Shown here: one piece after another, positions 8,472 to 15,869 of the stretch
Layout: each line of letters starts with the position of its first letter
How positions within the stretch are numbered: position 1 is the stretch's first letter
NCBI GenBank assembly: GCA_964599885.1
Contig: CAZRHH010000002.1
Coordinates: forward strand, 62,001 to 126,000
Reading direction: 5' to 3'
From: CAZRHH01 sp964599885
Lineage (GTDB): Bacteria > Chloroflexota > Dehalococcoidia > DSTF01 > JACRBR01
DNA: 64,000 nt
The notes under the pieces: generated by a model
What the model saw: the letters and a program-made list of their open reading frames with translations, nothing else
Database searches by the model: none
Told to the model about the DNA's origin: nothing
Program-made: the position numbers and the translations under genes

Positions 8472-9806
8472 ATGTCGCTGCCACCCGGGCGACGCGTGAT
8501 CGGCCGCATCCTCTCGCTCGGCTTTCCGCTGTCGGGCGTCCGGGTCGACAACTACAACTTCATCACAGCGCCATCGTTCTTCGATTACGACGCGCTGATC
8601 GTCGACCCTGCTGCGCTGTCGCGCCTGATCGAGGACACCACCACCGACGCCGTCGAGTCATTGACGTTCGCGCGCCGCGCCGTGCGCAACGTGCCTTCAT
8701 CAACCGACGAAGTCGCGCTCGCCGACGTCCTGCTGCGCCGGCGCGACGAAACGAGCGCGCTGCTCGGCAACGGCGGCATCGTCGTTTGCTTCGCCCGCCC
8801 GCCGGTGACGCATACCGGCATCGACGGCGTCCCCGCGCTCGATGACTACTACTGGCTGGGCGACCACGCGCCGCCGCTGATCGCGGCGGACGGCACGCAA
8901 GCGCAAATCGTCGACTACGGCCATCCGCTGGCGCCGTTCGTACTCGGACAGCTCGCGAGTGTCACGTATCAAGCGCGCATCGACACCGACGCGTTGGTAG
9001 AGGTCGCCAGTGGCGGCAGTATCTTCTGTCGGAGCCAGGGCGGCGCGGCGATCGGTGCCGAGCTGCCGTCGGAGCGGGGGCGCATCGTGCTATTGCCGGC
9101 GATGAAATCGATCGCCGCTGGCGACGCGCGATACCGGGCATCGGAGGCGATGCAGGCGGGGATCCGGCGCATGCTCGGCGCGATGGCTGAGGGACGCGCG
9201 CCGTATTGGGTGGACTCCTACAAACTGGCGGGACTCGACGAACGCTCCGCCGCGCTCGAAACGGCGCGTGCTGCCGCTACGGGCGCGCAGGCCGCCGCCG
9301 ATGTCGCAGCCACCGAGCACGATCAGCTCGCGCGGTTTCAGCGCCTGCTCTGGCAAGAAGGCGCGACCGGCCTCGAAGATGTGGTGGTCGAAGCACTCAA
9401 GCTGATCGGGTTCGACGTGTACGCGCGCGATCACGCGGCGCTGGAACTGCGGTTCGGACAAACAACGGTCCTGCTCGAGATCGACGCCGCGCAGGACGCC
9501 GTTGGCATGGCGCCGCACTACCGGCTGCGGCAGCGCATCGAGCATTCGATCGAGCGACGCGGCAGCGCGCCGCGCGGGCTGATCATCATCAACGGGTACC
9601 GCGGCCAATCACCGAAGCAGCGGCCGCAGCAAGCATCGGAGGCGCTTCGCGCGGCCGCGGAGACGATGCGCTACTGCGTCAGCAGGACGACCGCGCTCTA
9701 CGACGCCGTCGTCGCGAAGCTCGACGGCGACGAAGCGGCCGTCGAGGCGTACAAGCAGGCGATCACCTCGCACGACGGGCTGCTCGGCGCAGAACGTACA
9801 ACCTAG
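8472..9806 (+). CDS. Unrecognised three-part protein: GATase-like N-terminus, coiled coil, nuclease-like C-terminus
   Basis: 444 aa, 2 bases downstream of galU. I do not recognise a named family. About 30-215 has alternating beta/alpha segments such as DALIVDP, GGIVVCFARPP and RGRIVLLPAM, in the style of a class I amidotransferase-like Rossmann fold without a visible Cys-His-Glu triad. About 253-292 is an Ala/Glu-rich helix of coiled-coil type. About 298-430 (VVVEALKLIGFDV, TTVLLEIDAA, PRGLIIINGYRGQ) resembles restriction-endonuclease-like folds in its beta-alpha pattern and in an acidic residue on the second strand. No membrane segment is present. A link to cell-surface polysaccharide work is suggested only by galU next door. 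Confidence 0.6.
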   Translation: MSLPPGRRVIGRILSLGFPLSGVRVDNYNFITAPSFFDYDALIVDPAALSRLIEDTTTDAVESLTFARRAVRNVPSSTDEVALADVLLRRRDETSALLGNGGIVVCFARPPVTHTGIDGVPALDDYYWLGDHAPPLIAADGTQAQIVDYGHPLAPFVLGQLASVTYQARIDTDALVEVASGGSIFCRSQGGAAIGAELPSERGRIVLLPAMKSIAAGDARYRASEAMQAGIRRMLGAMAEGRAPYWVDSYKLAGLDERSAALETARAAATGAQAAADVAATEHDQLARFQRLLWQEGATGLEDVVVEALKLIGFDVYARDHAALELRFGQTTVLLEIDAAQDAVGMAPHYRLRQRIEHSIERRGSAPRGLIIINGYRGQSPKQRPQQASEALRAAAETMRYCVSRTTALYDAVVAKLDGDEAAVEAYKQAITSHDGLLGAERTT

Positions 9807-9944
9807 AACTTTGAACCTAGTGCGTCCGTAATGAGGCGCCTAGTCATCGTTTGCCGCGGAGTGACGGTAGCGCGGCGCTGGCGTAAGCTTCAGCGTTCGC
9901 CGGCCGTAGGGTGCCACAACGCATCACCAAACGAGGAGCAGCGT

Positions 9945-10727
9945 ATGTCATCGAAATGGGCACTGGTGCTGGGGGCATCGAGCGGATTCGGCGGCGCGAC
10001 GTCCGTGGCGCTGGCGAAAGCCGGCTACGGCGTCGTTGGCGTACACTTCGACCTGCGTTCGACGCTGCCAAACGCTGTGGCCGTGCAGGACGCTGTGAAA
10101 GCGGCGGGTGAAGAAGCGCTGTTCTTCAACATCAACGCCGCCGACCCGGACAAGCGCAATGCGACGCTCGACACTGTGCGCGCGCATCTCGACGACGCCT
10201 ACGTCCACGTGCTGATGCACTCGCTGGCGTTCGGCACGCTGCTGCCGTTCATCGACGACGATCCAAAGGGGCGGATCAGCCAGAAGCAGATGGACATGAC
10301 GCTCGACGTGATGGCGCACAGCCTCGTGTATTGGGCGCAGGACATGGCGACGCGGCGACTGCTCGGCAAGGACAGCCGTATCTTCGCGATGACGAGCAGC
10401 GGTTCGACGCGCGTGATCAAATCGTACGGCGCCGTCAGCGCGGCGAAGGCGGCGCTTGAGTCGCACATCCGGCAGCTGGCGTTCGAGATGGCGCCGCTCG
10501 GCGTGACGGCGAACGCGATCCGCGCCGGCGTCACCGACACACCGGCGCTGCGGCGCATCCCCGGCGGTCCCGAACTGCATCAGCGAGCGATGGACAATAA
10601 CCCCAGCGGCCGCTCGACGACGCCCGGCGACGTGGCGACGGCGATCGCCGTACTCGCCGGCAAAGACCTGTACTGGATGACGGGCAACGTGATCGGCATC
10701 GATGGCGGCGAAGAGCTGAGCGCGTAG
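9945..10727 (+). CDS. Enoyl-ACP reductase-type short-chain dehydrogenase (FabL-like)
   Basis: 260 aa. The ATG at 9945 is preceded by GAGGAG (9933-9938); an upstream in-frame ATG at 9831 would add an unrelated extension. The Rossmann signature GASSGFG (10-16) starts the fold. The catalytic pair is Y161 and K168 in YGAVSAAK, a Tyr-x6-Lys spacing typical of FabI/FabL enoyl reductases rather than the Tyr-x3-Lys of ordinary short-chain dehydrogenases. IRAGVTDTPALRRIPG and the C-terminal GNVIGIDGGEEL match this subgroup. It would reduce the enoyl-ACP double bond in fatty acid elongation. No other fab gene is adjacent, so a different substrate is possible. Confidence 0.75.
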   Translation: MSSKWALVLGASSGFGGATSVALAKAGYGVVGVHFDLRSTLPNAVAVQDAVKAAGEEALFFNINAADPDKRNATLDTVRAHLDDAYVHVLMHSLAFGTLLPFIDDDPKGRISQKQMDMTLDVMAHSLVYWAQDMATRRLLGKDSRIFAMTSSGSTRVIKSYGAVSAAKAALESHIRQLAFEMAPLGVTANAIRAGVTDTPALRRIPGGPELHQRAMDNNPSGRSTTPGDVATAIAVLAGKDLYWMTGNVIGIDGGEELSA

Positions 10728-10802
10728 CTGGCGGACTGGGGAGGACAGCGGCTCGAACGCCGTCGCACGCAAGAGCGGGCGCGGGCGCCGCATGGAAGCG
10801 AG

Positions 10803-10829
10803 GACGGAGCTAAAGCTCCTCCGCTACGA
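10803..10829. repeat. Dispersed palindromic repeat, copy 1
   Basis: 27 bases identical to copy 2 at 14404-14430. The core is GGAGCT-AA-AGCTCC (10806-10819), a perfect hairpin, followed by the constant flank TCCGCTACGA. It lies between the FabL-like gene and the DRTGG gene, which converge here. Confidence 0.7.
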
Positions 10830-10846
10830 GATTGGATACCTGCCGG

Positions 10847-11719
10847 CTACGCGCCGAACGTCACTGGCACATTCGCTTCATCAAGCATCGCGACGGCGCG
10901 GGCGAGTTTGCCGGCGCCGTCGAAGCGGCTGAGGCCGTAGAGGCCTTCGATGGCGCGCATGGCGCCGACGGTGTCTTCGGTGGCGAGCAGCACGGCGACA
11001 TCCTGACGGCTACCGAGTACGCGGTCGGTGAGGTACGGGCTCGGTTCGCCGCCTCCGGTCAGCACGAGCAATTCGATGTCGGTCTGGAGTGCGGCGAGCT
11101 GGATGTCCGTCTTATCGTAGCGCGTGACGATGCACGTGCGCTCGCGGTTGCCAAAGTACGGCGACGCCGCGTCTGACGAGACGGTGCCGATCATCACGCG
11201 ATCGATCGTGTTGCGGTCATCACCTTCGGCGAGCCAACGGCCATCGAGCGCGCTGGCGATGTCTTCGACGGATGGCGCCGCGAGGATGCGATCTTCGGGC
11301 AGCACGGCTAGCACACCGGGGCGTTCGGCCAGGGTCGCGATGTCTGCGCTGCGCACGCGCGTAACGATCACGCCAGCGAGCGCGTCCTTCGGCGCATCGG
11401 TCTCCGGCGACGACGCGAGCGCGACGACGAGTGCGAGCGCGTCGAGCGATGACGTGAGGGTGTTCACGGATCCGGCCGGCGCCTCGACAACGACGTTCTC
11501 GCCCAAAGCGGCGATGGCGCCCGCATCAACGGGGACGCCCGGCGAGACGACGCCATCGAGCGACGCGAATGTCGCTGCATCCGCGGCAGCGCCGTTGTCG
11601 CCAGCGAGCCGAACGAGCGATACCGGGGCGGCGTTGCGTCCCATGCGGTAGGCGATGGCGGCGGCGATCAAGCTGCGGCCGACGCGGGGCTCGGATGATG
11701 CCACGATGAGTACGGACAT
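10847..11719 (-). CDS. DRTGG-domain protein with BioD-like N-terminus
   Basis: 290 aa from the ATG at 11719; an upstream in-frame TTG would add an implausible Arg-rich leader. The N-terminal half (MSVLIVASSEPRVGRSLIAAAIAYRMG) looks like the P-loop NTPase fold of dethiobiotin-synthetase relatives, but the loop has VGRS where a Lys is expected, so ATP binding is doubtful. The C-terminal half (VMIGTVSSDAASPYF, RYDKTDIQLAALQTDIELLVLTGG) matches the DRTGG domain found in phosphotransacetylase N-termini and regulatory proteins. Likely a regulatory or sensory protein; exact role unknown. Confidence 0.65.
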   Translation of the reverse strand: MSVLIVASSEPRVGRSLIAAAIAYRMGRNAAPVSLVRLAGDNGAAADAATFASLDGVVSPGVPVDAGAIAALGENVVVEAPAGSVNTLTSSLDALALVVALASSPETDAPKDALAGVIVTRVRSADIATLAERPGVLAVLPEDRILAAPSVEDIASALDGRWLAEGDDRNTIDRVMIGTVSSDAASPYFGNRERTCIVTRYDKTDIQLAALQTDIELLVLTGGGEPSPYLTDRVLGSRQDVAVLLATEDTVGAMRAIEGLYGLSRFDGAGKLARAVAMLDEANVPVTFGA

Positions 11720-11819
11720 GGTCCTTGATTTCCGGTTCAGCGACCTACGTTTGCGAAGCCGGCGTGAGTATAACAACGGCTCGACGTAGTGGCAGCGGCC
11801 GTCGTTCGATGCGCGCCGC

Positions 11820-11849
11820 TTGCCGCCGTGAAGGTGGCCTCGCTACAAT
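11820..11849 (+). promoter_or_regulatory. Probable promoter of tRNA-Phe
   Basis: TTGCCG (11820-11825), 18 bases, TACAAT (11844-11849), ending 9 bases before the tRNA 5' end, as expected for a tRNA transcription unit with a very short leader. Confidence 0.5.
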
Positions 11850-11858
11850 CCGGCGCGT

Positions 11859-11934
11859 GCCGAGGTAGCTCAGTTGGTAGAGCACACGACTGAAAATCGT
11901 GGTGTCGCCAGTTCAATTCTGGCCCTCGGCACCA
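11859..11934 (+). tRNA. tRNA-Phe (anticodon GAA)
   Basis: 76 bases with encoded CCA. The acceptor stem is GCCGAGG/CCTCGGC with discriminator A (11931) and CCA (11932-11934). The anticodon stem CACGA/TCGTG encloses the loop CTGAAAA, giving anticodon GAA at 11892-11894. The T loop is GTTCAATTC. A run of T residues (11935-11940) follows directly and may help terminate transcription. Confidence 0.95.
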
Positions 11935-12029
11935 TTTTTTGTATCTGAACGGCGTCGTTTCTTGCGCGGCGGGCTCACCGACGCGTCTGCCGCAATATCC
12001 GCAGGCGGACAGGTGTAAAGAACCCGTCC

Positions 12030-12242
12030 CTACGCTTTTTCGTCGGTCGCGTTGTCCTCATCGTCGACGGTCGGCGACTCGCCCGATTCGAGCGCGCGCT
12101 TCGCTTCGTCGTCGTCGTGGGTGCGGGCATCCTGCGCAAGCTTCGATTCCTTCTGGGCGAACCGCTCCTTGTTGCGGTCTTTCGCCGGCTGGTTTTTCGC
12201 GTCTTGCGCGCGTACGCGGTCGATGGGTAGTTGGCCGCTCAT
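12030..12242 (-). CDS. Small, highly charged hydrophilic protein of unknown function
   Basis: 70 aa. The ATG at 12242 is supported by an AAGGAG Shine-Dalgarno 7 bases upstream. The product is rich in Asp, Glu, Lys, Arg and Gln (KDRNKERFAQKESKLAQDAR) with an acidic tail (TVDDEDNATDEKA) and no hydrophobic core, so it is probably intrinsically disordered or a single helix. I do not recognise it. A longer in-frame extension upstream lacks a plausible start. Confidence 0.6.
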   Translation of the reverse strand: MSGQLPIDRVRAQDAKNQPAKDRNKERFAQKESKLAQDARTHDDDEAKRALESGESPTVDDEDNATDEKA

Positions 12243-12339
12243 CGTAATGCTCCTTCGCTTCGGTTCAGGGTAGCGGTGGGTTGTCGCCCGGATGGTGCGA
12301 CGCTGGCGCGGCGGACGTGGCAAACCTGTGACGAACGGT

Positions 12340-12399
12340 GGAGTTCGTTTCGTAATTTCGTGTGTTTCGCGTCTCCCCGGGGAGTTCGTTTCGTAATTT
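12340..12399. repeat. 19-bp direct repeat pair
   Basis: The same 19 bases, beginning GGAGTTCGTTTCG and ending TAATTT, occur at 12340-12358 and 12381-12399, 41 bases apart. They lie between the small charged protein gene and the TIM-barrel-like gene, at its 3' end. Function unknown. Confidence 0.6.
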
Positions 12400-13227
12400 T
12401 CATGCTCGTCCGCCCGCTCCCTGGTCGGCGAACAGCGCACCCCACGCCTCGAGTTCCGCCGGCGTTCCGTGATCGAGAATCGCGATGCCGCCGCGCAAGT
12501 ACGCGAGCGCGGTGGCAGTGAGCGTCGCTGCGTCGGTGGCGGCACCGGTCTTGGCCGAGGCGACGGCTCCGAGTTCGGCGTCGGTCGCCGTCTCGACGAC
12601 GTAGATCGAGAGCGATGTTGCGCCGCGACGCTTCGCTTCGTTCACCTGATCAAGCACCATCGTCGCACCCACGTTGTCGTACGTTTGCAGTACGGGCGCG
12701 CACGCCAGGCCGAGGTATGTGGCGCCGGGAAACGCGGCATCGTACGCAGCGCGGACGCTCTGGCCGAACGCGCGCGGGTAGACCATCGGCATCCAGCCGT
12801 CGATGCCGCCGCGCGCCGCTTCTCGCACGAACGGGGCGTCGAGACGGCGGGCGCGGCGCAGGTCGGCGCAGATGTAGAGCGGCGTCGTCGCGTAGCGCGC
12901 GCGAAAGGCGTCGATGAGCGTGCGGATGGCATGCTCCGCGTTCGCGCGGTCCCAGCCGCCACCGTCATTCGGCTCGCAGTTCGCGATTGCGAACGTAGCG
13001 CCCGCCTCCACGGCGTCGGCGAGCATGCGCGCTTCCGCGGCCGGCTGCGACGCGTGGGCGAAGCGCTCGACGCCCCACGACATGCCGGCCGCCGTCAGCG
13101 CGTGCTCGAACGCGGGATCGCCGTACTTCACGACCAGCGCGTCGAGCCGCGCGAGACGGGCGCGGCGGGTGACTTCGGCGGCAGGCTGCGCGTGGTAGCC
13201 GTTGTGACACCAGCCATACGTCCGCAT
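12400..13227 (-). CDS. Putative TIM-barrel (glycoside-hydrolase-like) protein, coupled to a holin-like gene
   Basis: 275 aa. The start ATG (13227) overlaps the stop of the holin-like gene; a GTG lies one codon earlier. Repeated beta-strand/helix units with acidic residues at strand ends (ATFAIANCEPNDGGG, TPLYICADLRRAR, GIDGWMPMVYPRAF, YLGLACAPVLQTYDN, SLSIYVVETATD) suggest an (alpha/beta)8 barrel like those of GH25/GH18-type hydrolases. No signal peptide is visible. Partnership with a holin-like membrane protein suggests a lysin role, but I cannot identify the catalytic pair with certainty. Confidence 0.5.
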   Translation of the reverse strand: MRTYGWCHNGYHAQPAAEVTRRARLARLDALVVKYGDPAFEHALTAAGMSWGVERFAHASQPAAEARMLADAVEAGATFAIANCEPNDGGGWDRANAEHAIRTLIDAFRARYATTPLYICADLRRARRLDAPFVREAARGGIDGWMPMVYPRAFGQSVRAAYDAAFPGATYLGLACAPVLQTYDNVGATMVLDQVNEAKRRGATSLSIYVVETATDAELGAVASAKTGAATDAATLTATALAYLRGGIAILDHGTPAELEAWGALFADQGAGGRA

Positions 13228-13502
13228 CACGACGCCCGCTCGATCGCCGCCGCGCCCGGCTTGACGATACCGCTATACAGTCCCGACGCCGCCAGTCCGA
13301 CGACGATGCCGACGAGCGGCGCCTCCCACGTCATCGCGTCGCGCGCCGACAACACGGCGCAGTTCCAGGCGACGCCGAGCGCGACGGCGAGCAACGGATA
13401 TGCCGTGCGCGGAATGCGCGGTGCCGCGCCGCCGATGGCGGCGACGAGCGCGACGATCACGGGCGCGGCGGCGATGCCTGTTGCGAGCGCGGTGCTGTCC
13501 AT
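13227..13502 (-). CDS. Small three-helix membrane protein, holin-like
   Basis: 91 aa, with a strong AGGAGG 8 bases before the ATG at 13502. There are three hydrophobic helices at about 8-26, 33-52 and 62-81 and a short charged C-terminus (KPGAAAIERAS), which is the size and topology of phage holins. Its stop overlaps the start of the following TIM-barrel-like gene (GTGATG junction), so translation is coupled. No phage structural or integrase gene is nearby. It could instead be an ordinary small membrane protein. Confidence 0.5.
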   Translation of the reverse strand: MDSTALATGIAAAPVIVALVAAIGGAAPRIPRTAYPLLAVALGVAWNCAVLSARDAMTWEAPLVGIVVGLAASGLYSGIVKPGAAAIERAS

Positions 13503-13610
13503 TGGGTGTGCCTCCTGTTCGCTGAATGCGGGCAGGGGGCGATGGTACGGGGTTGCGGCGATGATGTGCTTGGGGTTGATGTCACTGTTCGACGCACCGA
13601 CGCCGAAACG

Positions 13611-13635
13611 GGCGGAGCTAAAGCTCCGCAGCTAC
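13611..13635. repeat. Dispersed palindromic repeat, variant copy
   Basis: It shares the hairpin core GGAGCT-AA-AGCTCC (13614-13627) with copies at 10803 and 14404, but the flank is GCAGCTAC instead of TCCGCTAC. Confidence 0.6.
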
Positions 13636-13696
13636 ATCCGCGTTGGCGGCGATTGGCGGCTGGGCAAGCGATACGGGTGTTCCGTGGCGGCCGAAA

Positions 13697-13724
13697 GGGG
13701 CGACCTAAAGGTTCGTCCCTACAG
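13697..13724. repeat. Related short hairpin (ACCT-AA-AGGT core)
   Basis: It has the same layout as the GGAGCT repeats, with different stem bases: ACCT-AA-AGGT (13703-13712) followed by TCGTCCCTAC. It overlaps the last codons of the MerB-like gene. Probably a second subtype of the same repeat family. Confidence 0.4.
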
Positions 13725-14360
13725 TTGTTTCGAGCTCTGCGGCTCCAAAACGCGCAGTTCGTTGCCATCTTGCATCAGGTTTTCGAAGCTGAGGCGGCCG
13801 CGGGCTACGGCTTGATCGAACGTCATCATGGCGCCGTCGCTGGCGGGGTGGGCGGCTTGCCACGCCTTGAGGTGGTCGGCGGAGCAGAAGAAGTTGAGGT
13901 TGGGGCAGAGATCCGTGGCGAGCACGCAGCCGTCGCCCACGGTTCCGAACCAGACGACGATGTCCGCTGGCGTGCGCTCGACAACCCGCTGGCTTTCGAT
14001 ACGCACCGTGATCACGCCGCCGCAGTGTTCGCACGCTGACGTCACTGCCGCGTCCCGCTTCAGCATGTACGGCATGCCGAGCGCGTCGATCGCGCACATC
14101 GCGTAGACGCGCGGGCCGCCGGCGAGTTGCACGCGGTGTGCTGTTGGTTCGTTCGAGAAGGGGTAGGCGTGCGTGATCGCGGTGTCGCCGTCGTTGCGGT
14201 GGATGGCGCCGGCGCGTTCAAGTTCGTCGACCAGCGCATCGGCGTCTGCGGTGGAGGTGAGGTCGAAGCGCACGCGGATGTCTTCGAGCGAGGGTGAGTG
14301 GCCCGTGTGGGCGAACGTTTCGAGTATGAAGTTGCGTGCTGTGGTGAGGTGTGGGCTCAT
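13719..14360 (-). CDS. Alkylmercury lyase (MerB)-like protein
   Basis: 213 aa, with TAGGAG 8 bases before the ATG. MerB cleaves carbon-mercury bonds using two Cys and one Asp (C96, D99, C159 in the plasmid R831b enzyme). The equivalents are visible: C89 and D92 in YAMCAIDALG, and C152 in DLCPNLNFF, where the downstream LNFF aligns with VHFF of MerB. An extra CxxC (C110, C113) could bind metal. The N-terminal 70 residues look like a winged helix, as in MerB. No merA, merR or merT is nearby, so the true substrate is uncertain. Confidence 0.7.
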   Translation of the reverse strand: MSPHLTTARNFILETFAHTGHSPSLEDIRVRFDLTSTADADALVDELERAGAIHRNDGDTAITHAYPFSNEPTAHRVQLAGGPRVYAMCAIDALGMPYMLKRDAAVTSACEHCGGVITVRIESQRVVERTPADIVVWFGTVGDGCVLATDLCPNLNFFCSADHLKAWQAAHPASDGAMMTFDQAVARGRLSFENLMQDGNELRVLEPQSSKQL

Positions 14361-14403
14361 TGTGCGGGTCTCCTACCGGATGATTAGTAGGGGTTGGGCG
14401 AAC

Positions 14404-14430
14404 GACGGAGCTAAAGCTCCTCCGCTACGA
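14404..14430. repeat. Dispersed palindromic repeat, copy 2
   Basis: Identical over 27 bases to copy 1 at 10803-10829, with the hairpin core GGAGCT-AA-AGCTCC (14407-14420). It lies just upstream of the MerB-like gene. Confidence 0.7.
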
Positions 14431-14499
14431 AGGAGTGACAACGCTGGTCGTTGCAGCATTTCGGCCTTCATCGCAGACGCCGCACACCACCCCGCCCCC

Positions 14500-14587
14500 G
14501 CGGGCTGAAAGCCCGCGCCACGATTTCGGGGCAGCTCCACGATTCCAGGGGCCGCGCCACGATTCTGGGGCCGCGCCACGGTTCTAC
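14500..14587. repeat. Hairpin followed by a four-copy tandem repeat
   Basis: GCGGGCT-GAA-AGCCCGC (14500-14516) is a perfect 7-bp hairpin. It runs into about four imperfect 18-20 base units of the form GCGCCACGATTCTGGGGCC (14513-14587), ending three bases before the stop codon of the minus-strand gene at 14590. The region 14361-14589 has no gene. Confidence 0.6.
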
Positions 14588-14589
14588 GA

Positions 14590-15714
14590 TCACGCCGGCG
14601 CTACGTCGCTCCACTTGGCGAAGCCGTAGGGCTCGTAGGCGCCGAGCAGCAGAAACTCCAGGATGCCGTGGCCGGTGCCGATGTCGAGGCCTTCGACGGT
14701 GTAGTCGCAGACCGTTTCCGTCTGTCCCATCAGTTTCTGCGTGACGGAGGCGTCGGTGAGGTCCCACGTTTCGCCTTCGACGGCGAGCGGTCCGTGATAC
14801 TGGCCGTGACGCCATCCGCCCATGTACGCGTAGCCGGCGCCGGCCATGTAGAGCGTCGACATGGGTTCGAGCGTCATGCGCACGGGTGTGCCGTCTCGGC
14901 GGGCCATCAGCAGCGTGCCGCGCTCGAACGTCCGCGTGCCGGGCAGCATTTTGATCTCGTGGCCGGTGACGGCGAGTTGCTCGGGCGCTCGCTCCTGCGC
15001 ATACGGATACAGCACCTCGGCGGCGGCGTGCCAGCGCGTGCCGTCCGGATCCTCGCTGCATGTGTACATCATCGACGCGCTGTCGAACTGCACGGGTGTC
15101 CAAACCCAGAAGAAGCCCGCGGCGGGCGCGCCGGGCGGTGGCGCTGACGGCTGCTCGCCGCCGCCAACGGGGCGGATGCCCCACGAGTGATCGCGCGCGC
15201 CCCACCAGTTGTCGGGCGTGACGTCGAACGTGCGGCCGGCGGCGGTGATCGTGCCGGTCCAGCGGCCGGTCTGCGTCAGGCGCGTGTAGTCCATCATCAC
15301 GCGATTGCCGGCGCGCCGGAAGAAGTGCGGCTCCTCGTACGGGAACGTCGTGCCCTCGAACGTGAGATCAAAGCTCAGGCCGTGCTCGTTCGGCTCGGCG
15401 TAGATGCGGAACTTGCGCAGCCCTTCGATCACCTCGACACCGATCGGGCCGACGGCCGTGTTCATGCGGTCGCTGCCGAGTTCGCGCGACGCCCGCAGGA
15501 CGTACTGCGTCTTGTTGTCGACGACCATCGTCGCGAACGCGTCGATGACGCCGATGTTCGGATAGATGCCCATGCCGAGGACAAGGAACGCGCTGCCATC
15601 GAGCGTGTGAGCGTTGAAGTAGTAGCGGTCGTAGAAGTTCCGGTCGCTGGTGGCGACGTGGTCGATGGTTTCGGGGGTCTGGTGTACGAGATAGTCGTCG
15701 AGGGGCGTCAGCAC
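14590..15714 (-). CDS. CrtC/AttH-like (DUF7064/7065-type) protein
   Basis: 374 aa from GTG 15714, preceded by AGGAGA with 6-base spacing. There is no signal peptide. The body is rich in aromatic beta-strand segments typical of the double-lipocalin CrtC/AttH fold: FLVLGMGIYPNIGVIDAFATM, DNWWGARDHSWGIRPVGGG (the WxxRDHSWG signature), FFWVWTPVQFD and YHGPLAVEGETWDL. Related proteins act on hydrophobic substrates such as carotenoids or steroids, but most are uncharacterised. It neighbours an alpha/beta hydrolase (divergent), consistent with lipid or terpenoid metabolism; this is inference. Confidence 0.65.
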   Translation of the reverse strand: MLTPLDDYLVHQTPETIDHVATSDRNFYDRYYFNAHTLDGSAFLVLGMGIYPNIGVIDAFATMVVDNKTQYVLRASRELGSDRMNTAVGPIGVEVIEGLRKFRIYAEPNEHGLSFDLTFEGTTFPYEEPHFFRRAGNRVMMDYTRLTQTGRWTGTITAAGRTFDVTPDNWWGARDHSWGIRPVGGGEQPSAPPPGAPAAGFFWVWTPVQFDSASMMYTCSEDPDGTRWHAAAEVLYPYAQERAPEQLAVTGHEIKMLPGTRTFERGTLLMARRDGTPVRMTLEPMSTLYMAGAGYAYMGGWRHGQYHGPLAVEGETWDLTDASVTQKLMGQTETVCDYTVEGLDIGTGHGILEFLLLGAYEPYGFAKWSDVAPA

Positions 15715-15869
15715 GGTGCGTCTCCTGTCCGCGCGGCGTTTGTGGCTCGGGTGGCGCCGCTGTGCGGGCAGTGTAGGCGCGCGCGCGGCTTCGGTGAAGC
15801 GCGGGCAGGCGCCACGTTTGACGGATGGCGCCCGCTTCGGCGATTCTGCGGGCGTAAAGGAGCGCCAGC

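Noticed and set aside
13697..13724. Intrinsic terminator of the MerB-like gene
   Set aside because: The stem is only 4 bp and no T-tract follows on the minus strand; it fits better as a variant of the dispersed repeat.
12469..13815. Long plus-strand open frame (448 codons)
   Set aside because: It is antisense to the holin-like and TIM-barrel-like genes, which have ribosome sites and coupled starts; the product is low-complexity Arg/Ala-rich.
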